Part shown: positions 55,179 through 61,736 of the stretch, in pieces
Layout of the letters: the number at the start of each line of letters is the position of its first letter
How positions within the stretch are numbered: position 1 is the stretch's first letter
DNA from: an uncultured Pseudomonadota bacterium
GTDB taxonomy: Bacteria; Pseudomonadota; Alphaproteobacteria; RF32; CAG-239
Assembly (NCBI GenBank): GCA_949298065.1
Contig: CASFUZ010000002.1
Coordinates: forward strand, 1 to 64,000
Direction: 5' to 3'
DNA length: 64,000 nt
Position numbers and translations under genes: made by a program
Notes under the pieces: generated by a model
What the model was told of the DNA's origin: nothing
The model's input: only the letters and a program-made list of their open reading frames with translations
Databases searched by the model: none

Positions 55179-55739
55179 TTTAATTCTTTCAACCTCATCC
55201 TTAACTTCATCTTCCGTCAAGAACTCAATCACAAACGGATTCTCTTCTGTTAAGATAACATCTCTGATTTTCACCAAATAACAATTCTCTTCCGCTGAAT
55301 TAAAAAGTTTCAACAAAGGAATCTCTTTGGTTGTCTCTTGCCAAAAAACACGTTCATCAAGCGTCTGAAGAATATATGTCGCCTCATTATTGCTTTTAGC
55401 CACAACAACAAGTTCAACAAATTCCCCTTTAACATGAAAATACGTTGAGACCGCAGCCTTCCGCACAAAATACATCATCCCCATAATAAGCATCATATCA
55501 AAAGAGATATCAAGCATATTACAAGTTCCCCAATCTGTCAGCTGAAAAAAACCCAGCAACGACAACACCGGCAATAAAACCTTATACGTAAAATCATCCA
55601 ACAAATTCAAAAGCCAAGCTTCTTTGACCGAAATTGGAGTATCCCGCCATCTCTGCATAAAATAAAATGCAAAGTAAACATACACAGCCTTATCCGCTAG
55701 GATAAACAGCCACTTTTCAATAATAGCAATTGTTTCCAT
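55158..55739 (-). CDS. Membrane protein of unknown function
   Basis: A 193-residue protein with three or four hydrophobic segments in residues 1-95 and a soluble C-terminal domain (ELVVVAKSNNEATYILQTLD onward) rich in beta strands and acidic at the end. I recognise no family. There is no Shine-Dalgarno sequence, the leader being AAATTTATATAT directly before ATG. A promoter is visible at 55763. The membrane-plus-beta-domain layout matches the two genes upstream. Confidence 0.65.
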   Translation of the reverse strand: METIAIIEKWLFILADKAVYVYFAFYFMQRWRDTPISVKEAWLLNLLDDFTYKVLLPVLSLLGFFQLTDWGTCNMLDISFDMMLIMGMMYFVRKAAVSTYFHVKGEFVELVVVAKSNNEATYILQTLDERVFWQETTKEIPLLKLFNSAEENCYLVKIRDVILTEENPFVIEFLTEDEVKDEVERIKKQRGSE

Positions 55740-55762
55740 ATATATAAATTTTTAGTTCCATA

Positions 55763-55792
55763 ATTATAGTAAATTTTCTCAACTATAGACAA
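55763..55792 (-). promoter_or_regulatory. Promoter of the 55158 gene
   Basis: On the minus strand TTGTCT (55787-55792), an 18-bp spacer and a perfect TATAAT (55763-55768). The box TTGTCTATAGT resembles TTGTCTATTGT upstream of the 56413 gene. Confidence 0.65.
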
Positions 55793-55812
55793 AACAGATT
55801 TTTGTGTCAACA

Positions 55813-55850
55813 AACAAAAAAGAGGCTACTCTCACGAGCAACCTCTTTCA
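55813..55850 (-). terminator. Terminator after the 55867 gene
   Basis: AAAGAGG (55819-55825) pairs with CCTCTTT (55842-55848), with a GCTC/GAG match inside. Minus-strand T tract at 55814-55821. Confidence 0.8.
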
Positions 55851-55866
55851 AACTGATTATTAATCG

Positions 55867-56394
55867 CTAAACCTCAACAACAATAAACTTGTTGTCGGGG
55901 TGAGCCGAACAGATAACCGCTGTTAACTGTTGGTTTTCCTTGTAATTAACAAAGGCATCCGGCGCGATTGTCGCTTCAGCCGGCAACCAGTTATTGTTAC
56001 CAACAACAACATAACCTTCAAGCCTTTGCTCAAAGACTGTTGCCACAACAAACTGGCATTTGTCACCTATGTTAACACCGCTCAGATAATTCTTAAGCAA
56101 TGTCTCTCTGCACATCAGTGCAAAGAAGAACGATAACATCACCGTTATGAGGACAATTAAAAGAACCTCATTCGGATTAAATTCCGGTACAATACCTCTG
56201 ACATCCATAACGACGCCGTTTATCAGCATTGCAGAGATCAGAACAACAGCTTGGACCCACCCGAAAGTAAGCACATTCCGACGGACATACGCAGGTTTTA
56301 TTCTGTTGCAAAAGACCCATCTGCCATAGTAGAACATTAGTACTAAACAGATGATAAACGAAACGGCCACTAAGCCATAAGTAATTGCTTCCAT
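55867..56394 (-). CDS. Membrane protein of unknown function
   Basis: A 175-residue protein with three hydrophobic segments (about 5-25, 44-63, 77-95) and a C-terminal soluble domain of about 65 residues made of short beta strands (GDKCQFVVATVFEQRLEGYV). The family is unknown. It starts 18 bp after the stop of the 56413 gene and is probably in one transcript with it. The leader AAAAAACAAAAAATT has no ribosome site. Confidence 0.65.
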   Translation of the reverse strand: MEAITYGLVAVSFIICLVLMFYYGRWVFCNRIKPAYVRRNVLTFGWVQAVVLISAMLINGVVMDVRGIVPEFNPNEVLLIVLITVMLSFFFALMCRETLLKNYLSGVNIGDKCQFVVATVFEQRLEGYVVVGNNNWLPAEATIAPDAFVNYKENQQLTAVICSAHPDNKFIVVEV

Positions 56395-56412
56395 AATTTT
56401 TTGTTTTTTTTG

Positions 56413-56706
56413 TTAATACTCTTCTTTTTTTACCGGTGAAAAAAGCTCTAAGACTTCTTTCCCTTCGTATGTTACTTCCACTTCTTCTCCAGCATAGTGT
56501 CCTTCTTCAGGCAGATAAACAAATCCTCGTCCGACATCTGTACCATTTTCAAAGTGGCAGAGCCACGCATCTTTGTCAAAATATAAGAGACGAACTTTAA
56601 AAGTCTCGCGCTCAATTTTAATAGAATGCTTAAACGCTTTCAAAACAAAATAGAAAGCCACTATAACCGCCACTATGGCAATTACAATTAAATAATTATT
56701 CTCCAT
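56413..56706 (-). CDS. Small membrane-anchored protein
   Basis: A 97-residue protein: one N-terminal membrane helix (NYLIVIAIVAVIVAFYFVLK) and a soluble beta-rich domain with many acidic and aromatic residues (LLYFDKDAWLCHFENGTDVG). No family is recognised. The leader is AT-rich (TTTAATTTTTAATT before ATG) with no Shine-Dalgarno sequence. It is the first gene of a two-gene unit. Confidence 0.62.
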   Translation of the reverse strand: MENNYLIVIAIVAVIVAFYFVLKAFKHSIKIERETFKVRLLYFDKDAWLCHFENGTDVGRGFVYLPEEGHYAGEEVEVTYEGKEVLELFSPVKKEEY

Positions 56707-56762
56707 AATTAAAAATTAAATGGTTTAAATATGTTGATTATCTCAAAGTCTTAGTCTCAATA

Positions 56763-56790
56763 ATATTAAAGCTATCTTCACAATAGACAA
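56763..56790 (-). promoter_or_regulatory. Candidate promoter of the 56413-55867 unit
   Basis: On the minus strand TTGTCT (56785-56790), a 16-bp spacer and TAATAT (56763-56768). It shares the TTGTCTAT box with the promoter at 55763. Confidence 0.45.
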
Positions 56791-56821
56791 AAAGCATCAT
56801 TCTGTCAAACATATTTTAAAC

Positions 56822-56850
56822 AAAAAAAGAGCTGATTTTTTAAACCAGCC
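56822..56850 (-). terminator. Terminator downstream of pnp
   Basis: GCTGATTT (56831-56838) pairs with AAACCAGC (56842-56849) with one mismatch. The minus strand continues TCTTTTTTTG. It lies beyond the palindromic element at the pnp end. Confidence 0.7.
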
Positions 56851-56883
56851 CATTTTTTATGCATAATCAGCAAAACCACTTCA

Positions 56884-57009
56884 GAAAAGCACGAAGAATT
56901 AGGGGAATAATAAGATTTCAGGGGGCTGACACCGGAGCGTACATAGAAGTACGTGAGGATGTCAGCAGCCCGCAAAATCTGTATTAATCACCAATTATTC
57001 GTGCTTTTC
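56884..57009. repeat. Palindromic element at pnp end
   Basis: A single 126-bp unit. The core CCGGAGCGTAC-ATAGAA-GTACGTGAGGA occupies 56932-56959 and is bordered by CTGACA and TGTCAG. The left arm (56884-56931) and right arm (56960-57009) are imperfect inverted copies. The outermost GAAAAGCACGAA (56884-56895) is the exact complement of the last four sense codons of pnp (56998-57009), so the gene end is mirrored downstream. Confidence 0.88.
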
Positions 57010-59121
57010 CAAATCCTCACCAGTTTCCTGATTAACCCTTTTCGCTGAAAGCTTAATCTTACCGCGGTTATCCGTACCTAAGCACTTAACCCAGATGGAG
57101 TCACCTTCTTTATAGAAGTCCGAAACAGAAGCAATACGCTCGTTCTTAACTTCTGAGATATGAACCAGACCTTCGGTTGTTCCGAGGAAGCGAACAAAGG
57201 CACCAAAGTCCATAATCTTGGTAATCACACCATGATAAATTTTGCCTTCTTCCGGCTCGGCAACAATACCCATAATCCAATCCAAAGCAGCCTCGCCGTC
57301 TTCTTTCTTAACAGAGGCAATCTTGATAACACCATCATCGGCAATATCAATTTTGGTATTGGTCTTTTCGGTAATTTCACGAATAACCTTACCGCCGGAA
57401 CCAATAACTTCGCGAATTTTATCAACCGGAATCTTGATGGCGATAATGCGCGGCGCACGGTCAGAAACATGCGGACGAGGCTCAGCAATAGCTTTTGCCA
57501 TTTCGCCCAGAATATGAATACGACCTTCATGAGCCTGAGCCAAAGCTGTTTGCATAATCTCTTTGGTAATAGATGTAATTTTAATATCCATCTGCAAAGC
57601 GGTTACGCCATCTTTTGTACCGGCAACCTTAAAGTCCATATCGCCCAAGTGGTCTTCATCACCCAAGATATCGGTCAAGACAGCCACACGACCATCATCT
57701 TCCTTAATCAAGCCCATAGCAATACCGGCAACAGGCTTTTCCATCGGCACACCGGCAGCCATCAAAGACATTGTCGTACCGCAAACCGTTGCCATAGAAG
57801 AAGAACCATTGGATTCCATAATCTCTGAAACAACACGAACCGTATAAGGGAAAGTATCCTTGTTTTTCGGCATCATCGGATGAATAGCACGCCAAGCGAG
57901 CTTACCATGTCCGATTTCGCGACGACCAGGGCTTCCGATTCTACCACATTCACCAACCGAGAACGGCGGGAAGTTGTAGTTCAACATAAAGTCTTCTTTA
58001 TATTCGTTCATCAAGCCGTCAACAACCTGAGCATCTTCGCCCGTACCCAAAGTTGTAACAACCATTGCCTGAGTTTCACCACGCGTAAACAAAGCAGAAC
58101 CATGCGCGCAAGGCAAAACATCAACTTCGCACTGAATCGGTCTAACAGTCTTGGTATCACGACCATCAATGCGGTGTCCCGTAGTCAAAACCTTCTCACG
58201 AACAACTTTATGCATCAATTTTTCAATAGCATCGCCGACATAGCGCATTTCAAGCTCATTTTCGGGGTCAATCGTTGCTTTAACTTCTTCCGAAGCCTGT
58301 CCGACCAACTCACCTCTCTTAAGCTTATCAGTAACCTTAAATGCCTCTTCATATTTACCGATAAATTCTTTTTCAATACGAGCATACAAAGCATCAAACT
58401 CCGGCGGAAAAGCAGGAGCTTCCCAGTCTGGTTTTCCGGCTTCGGCCTTGAGTTCCTTAATCATCTCAATAACCGGCTGGAAGCTCTCAAAACCAAACAT
58501 AACCGCATTAAGCATTGTCTCTTCTGAAAGCTCGTTAGCCTCAGATTCAACCATCAAAACACCTTCAGATGTACCGGCAACAGAGAGCTCCAAGTTTGTG
58601 TTCGGCATCTGCTCAATTGTCGGGTTCAAAACAAACTGTCCGTCAATATAACCAACTTTTGCTGCACCAATCGGGCCCAAGAACGGAATACCCGAAATTG
58701 TCAAAGCAGCTGAAGCTGCAATCATTGCCGGAATGTCAGAATCTGTTTGTTGGTCATGAGACAAAACCGTACAAATAACCTGAACTTCATTTTTGAAAGC
58801 ATCCGGGAACAGCGGGCGTATCGGACGGTCAATCAAACGAGAGATTAAAACTTCGCGCTCAGAGGGCTTACCTTCTCTCTTCATAAAACCACCGGGAACC
58901 TTACCCGTTGCATAATATTTTTCTTGATAATTAACGGTCAAAGGAAAGAAATCCTGATCTGCCTTAACCTCTTTTGCGGCGCAAACTGTTGCCAAAACCT
59001 CTGTTTCACCATAAGTAACCAAAACAGCACCTTCAGCTTGTCTGGCAACTTTTCCCGTTTCCAAAACTAACTTGCGTCCGCCCCATTCCATTTCTTTGCG
59101 GCACACTTTAAAATCGATCAT
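56995..59121 (-). CDS. pnp: Polyribonucleotide nucleotidyltransferase
   Basis: A 708-residue 3'-to-5' phosphorolytic exoribonuclease that is also part of the RNA degradosome. It has two RNase PH domains (starting with [19 protein letters not shown], and a second with [19 protein letters not shown]), a KH domain with [12 protein letters not shown], and an S1 domain with [18 protein letters not shown]. Length is normal. AAGGAAG sets the start. The leader has two hairpins that fit the known leader-based autoregulation in enterobacteria. The last four codons are mirrored in a palindromic repeat. Confidence 0.97.
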   Translation of the reverse strand: MIDFKVCRKEMEWGGRKLVLETGKVARQAEGAVLVTYGETEVLATVCAAKEVKADQDFFPLTVNYQEKYYATGKVPGGFMKREGKPSEREVLISRLIDRPIRPLFPDAFKNEVQVICTVLSHDQQTDSDIPAMIAASAALTISGIPFLGPIGAAKVGYIDGQFVLNPTIEQMPNTNLELSVAGTSEGVLMVESEANELSEETMLNAVMFGFESFQPVIEMIKELKAEAGKPDWEAPAFPPEFDALYARIEKEFIGKYEEAFKVTDKLKRGELVGQASEEVKATIDPENELEMRYVGDAIEKLMHKVVREKVLTTGHRIDGRDTKTVRPIQCEVDVLPCAHGSALFTRGETQAMVVTTLGTGEDAQVVDGLMNEYKEDFMLNYNFPPFSVGECGRIGSPGRREIGHGKLAWRAIHPMMPKNKDTFPYTVRVVSEIMESNGSSSMATVCGTTMSLMAAGVPMEKPVAGIAMGLIKEDDGRVAVLTDILGDEDHLGDMDFKVAGTKDGVTALQMDIKITSITKEIMQTALAQAHEGRIHILGEMAKAIAEPRPHVSDRAPRIIAIKIPVDKIREVIGSGGKVIREITEKTNTKIDIADDGVIKIASVKKEDGEAALDWIMGIVAEPEEGKIYHGVITKIMDFGAFVRFLGTTEGLVHISEVKNERIASVSDFYKEGDSIWVKCLGTDNRGKIKLSAKRVNQETGEDLEKHE

Positions 59122-59157
59122 AAATTCTTCCTTTCATCTATTCTCTTACAATCCTCA

Positions 59158-59178
59158 CTCAATTCCCCATGAATTGAG
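59158..59178 (-). promoter_or_regulatory. Leader hairpin upstream of pnp
   Basis: CTCAATTC (59158-59165) is exactly complementary to GAATTGAG (59171-59178) with a 5-nt loop. It lies 37 nt upstream of the pnp start. In E. coli a pnp leader stem is cut by RNase III and mediates autocontrol. A similar role here is inference. Confidence 0.55.
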
Positions 59179-59216
59179 ATTTCCTACCATTTGCCGGTTT
59201 CCCGACAATAAAAGGA

Positions 59217-59240
59217 ATGCGGAGCCCCATTGCCCCGCAT
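59217..59240 (-). terminator. Weak hairpin between rpsO and pnp
   Basis: ATGCGG (59217-59222) pairs with CCGCAT (59235-59240). On the minus strand TCCTTTTATT follows, so it may be a weak rpsO terminator or an RNA-processing site. The rest of the 247-bp rpsO-pnp gap shows no gene. Confidence 0.45.
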
Positions 59241-59368
59241 ACCCAAAAATTTTACGACACAGCACAAAGCGTAACACCCAAGCGCCCAAAAGAAAAACTA
59301 ACCGCAGCATTACTGCATGGTTCTTGGCTCTTTTGTATTTTCCGCTTCCACTGCTGCATAAACCAATC

Positions 59369-59638
59369 TTACTTACGCAGATTCAGTTTTTCAATAATGT
59401 TCTGATATCTTTCTTCGCTCTTAGATTTCAAGTGGTCCAAGAGGTGGCGGCGTTTACCAACCATTTTCATCAAACCCAGACGAGAATGCAAATCTTTCTG
59501 GTGTGTATTGAAGTGTTCAATCAAATTGTTAATTCTGGTTGTCCAGATAGCAATTTGAACTTCAGCAGAACCGGTATCGCCCGGCTTTGTACCAAAATTT
59601 TTAATAATTTCTTGTTTCTGTTCATTTGTAATCGACAT
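59369..59638 (-). CDS. rpsO: 30S ribosomal protein S15
   Basis: An 89-residue primary 16S-rRNA-binding protein. The motifs [39 protein letters not shown] and the end [20 protein letters not shown] are standard. AAGGA precedes the start, and an upstream GTG in frame is ignored. It lies between truB and pnp as usual. Confidence 0.97.
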   Translation of the reverse strand: MSITNEQKQEIIKNFGTKPGDTGSAEVQIAIWTTRINNLIEHFNTHQKDLHSRLGLMKMVGKRRHLLDHLKSKSEERYQNIIEKLNLRK

Positions 59639-59655
59639 CACATTTTCCTTTTATT

Positions 59656-60567
59656 TTAAAGATTAAACACACGAACCGGAGCAATTTTTCTATTGTCGAT
59701 TCGCACAACCGCAACCATCTTACCGTCATGGGTAGCAACGGCCTCATACTCAACCGAGCCGTCCAAGCCATAAGCCTTGGGCGAAAGCCCCTGTCCCAAC
59801 TTCAGTTTGGCTGCATCAGCTTCCGAAACAGCAATAACCGCGATGTCGCGCAGATATGTTTCTATCGGAAGCAAAACTTCATTTGGAGTGCTACTATGCA
59901 CCATATTTTTCAATTTTTCAAGCGTTATTGCATCATCAAGGCCGAAATTCCCGCATTTTGTCCGTCTAAGCTCTTTCAGATGTCCGACCGTTCCGAGTTT
60001 TAAGGCAATATCTTGCCCAAGTGTTCTGATATATGTTCCTTTAGAGCATTCTACCCGAAACCGCGCCTGCTTCTCAGGCAATTCTTCTATCAACGCCAAA
60101 TCATAAATTTTTATCTTGCGGGAAGGCATAACCACCTCTTCGCCTTTGCGTGCCAAATCATAAGCACGTTTTCCGTTAATTTTTATGGCAGAATATACCG
60201 GCGGAACTTGCTCAACTTCGCCAAAAAACTGAGGTAAAACAGCTAAAATTTCCTCTCTTGTCGGCACTTTATCAGAAAAAGCTACAACCTCACCTTCCGT
60301 ATCTGAGGTTGAGGTAGCTTCACCCCACTTAACCACAAACTCATATTCTTTGCGTGCCTCCGTAACATAAGGAATAAGCTTGGTCGCTTCCCCAAAAGCA
60401 ATCGGCAAAACTCCGGTTGCAAAAGGGTCTAATGTTCCGCAATGTCCGTTTTTTTTGGCATTAAAAAAACGTCTGGTAAAATTCACCACATCGGTTGAGC
60501 CCATGTCTCTGGGCTTATCAATCACCAACCAACCGTTAATCTCTTCGCCTTTTTTATGCCGTCCCAT
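59656..60567 (-). CDS. truB: tRNA pseudouridine-55 synthase TruB
   Basis: A 303-residue enzyme that makes pseudouridine 55 in the T loop of tRNAs. The start GWLVIDKPRDMGSTDVVN and the catalytic-Asp motif GHCGTLDPFATGVLPIAFGE are typical, as are CSKGTYIRTLGQDIA and the C-terminal PUA-like part. It starts inside the usual cluster, but an unknown gene separates it from rbfA. Confidence 0.96.
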   Translation of the reverse strand: MGRHKKGEEINGWLVIDKPRDMGSTDVVNFTRRFFNAKKNGHCGTLDPFATGVLPIAFGEATKLIPYVTEARKEYEFVVKWGEATSTSDTEGEVVAFSDKVPTREEILAVLPQFFGEVEQVPPVYSAIKINGKRAYDLARKGEEVVMPSRKIKIYDLALIEELPEKQARFRVECSKGTYIRTLGQDIALKLGTVGHLKELRRTKCGNFGLDDAITLEKLKNMVHSSTPNEVLLPIETYLRDIAVIAVSEADAAKLKLGQGLSPKAYGLDGSVEYEAVATHDGKMVAVVRIDNRKIAPVRVFNL

Positions 60568-60620
60568 ATTCTTTTCCTTATATTTTTTTTCAAAGATTAC
60601 GCAGAATTTCTCTTCTTGTC

Positions 60621-60665
60621 AAAAGAAAAGCTCCGTATCTTAAAAGATACAGAGCTTTGTTTTTT
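60621..60665. terminator. Terminator after the 60674 gene
   Basis: AAAGCTC (60627-60633) pairs with GAGCTTT (60652-60658) with TATCTT/AAGATA inside, and A and T tracts flank it on both sides. It separates the unknown gene from truB. Confidence 0.85.
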
Positions 60666-60673
60666 AATTTTTT

Positions 60674-61219
60674 TCAGAACTTCCAGAATGGCCAGTACCA
60701 ATGCCTTCGTGGCTGATGTTTATAAAACACGACACTCAACCGCATTGGGTCATCTTTCATCACCACCTTATAAATTGCAACCTCGTTTTCAAAGAACCAA
60801 CGTCCTTTTTTTCGGTAACCGCAATCAAAAAGTTTTCTACCGGTAATTTTTCCTTCAGAATTAAAGAAGTAAACAACAATACCTTTGGCATATTCATATA
60901 CTTCAAAAAAATAGCCATTGGTATATTGAATCCTACAAGTTGGCTTAATATACAAGAACAAACCATTACACCGAATAAATGTCCAGACGGTTGTTTCATC
61001 GTGAGCCGTAATCAAAAGACCTTGTTGCAAAATGCTTTCAATAACGATAAATTTTTTCTCACCACTTTCCTGATAAAGCACCATCTGCGGATATGCGCTG
61101 TTCCTATCAACAACCAAACCATCGTAGCGTTCAACAACTTCCCAATCAAAAATTCTGGGTTTTACTTTATCACAAATCTTACTTCCTTCAGGCTTGCTAC
61201 ATTCTAATAATCTTTCCAT
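60674..61219 (-). CDS. Hypothetical protein between rbfA and truB
   Basis: A protein of about 181 residues with no signal peptide or membrane segment, rich in aromatic residues and beta strands (KFIVIESILQQGLLITAHDE, GYFFEVYEYAKGIVVYFFNS), ending in a Trp/Arg/His-rich tail (RRHWYWPFWKF). No family is recognised. I prefer the ATG at 61219 (leader TTTCATTTATAT, no Shine-Dalgarno sequence) over one 13 codons earlier. It is flanked by terminators on both sides and so is an insertion with its own unit in a normally continuous operon. Confidence 0.65.
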   Translation of the reverse strand: MERLLECSKPEGSKICDKVKPRIFDWEVVERYDGLVVDRNSAYPQMVLYQESGEKKFIVIESILQQGLLITAHDETTVWTFIRCNGLFLYIKPTCRIQYTNGYFFEVYEYAKGIVVYFFNSEGKITGRKLFDCGYRKKGRWFFENEVAIYKVVMKDDPMRLSVVFYKHQPRRHWYWPFWKF

Positions 61220-61295
61220 ATATAAATGAAATTTAGCATTAATAATCAAAAAAAACAAATTTGGCTTATAGCACTATTTTTTCAATTTGACTAGA

Positions 61296-61336
61296 CAAAA
61301 AATAAGGCAACATTTTTGATGTTGCCCAATTTTTTA
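61296..61336 (-). terminator. Terminator after rbfA
   Basis: GGCAACAT (61306-61313) is exactly complementary to ATGTTGCC (61319-61326) with a 5-nt loop, and the minus strand continues TTATTTTTTG. It ends the infB-rbfA transcript. Confidence 0.88.
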
Positions 61337-61714
61337 TGCTTTTTTCAAATCTTGCGCCACTTTAGGGTCTCGCAACAAACGCTCCATCTTAGCTACCTCA
61401 GCAAAACTTGTATCAATTCTAAAGTTTAGCTCCGGCGCATAACGTAGTTCCATTCTCGCACCGATAAGCTTGCGAAAATGGTTGGCAGCCAACTGCAAAG
61501 CCTCACGCACTTCTTCATTCTTCTCATTAACGGAAGTAATGAAATATACATTGGCATATTTCAAATCCGGCGCAACCCGAACTTCCATAATCGTAACAAG
61601 AGCATCAATCCCTTCCAGATTACGTACCAATCCACGTTCAATCTCTCCGGCCAGAATCTTCTTAATCTCCTGCCCGACACGAAGCTGTCTTTGAGATGGT
61701 TCCTTATCAGCCAT
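61334..61714 (-). CDS. rbfA: Ribosome-binding factor A
   Basis: A 126-residue factor needed for 16S rRNA 5'-end maturation and cold adaptation. The KH-like fold with RVGQEIKKILAGEIERGL, VTIMEVRVAPDLKYANVYF and the end LRYAPELNFRIDTSFAEVAK followed by MERLL is clear. It follows infB with a 22-bp gap. A terminator follows directly, so the usual link to truB is lost. Confidence 0.95.
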   Translation of the reverse strand: MADKEPSQRQLRVGQEIKKILAGEIERGLVRNLEGIDALVTIMEVRVAPDLKYANVYFITSVNEKNEEVREALQLAANHFRKLIGARMELRYAPELNFRIDTSFAEVAKMERLLRDPKVAQDLKKA

Positions 61715-61736
61715 AACTCTTATCCTTTCAAATCAC

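Noticed and set aside
59072-59659. Long plus-strand open frame over rpsO and the pnp leader
   Set aside because: It is antisense to the well-supported rpsO and has the composition of a shadow frame.
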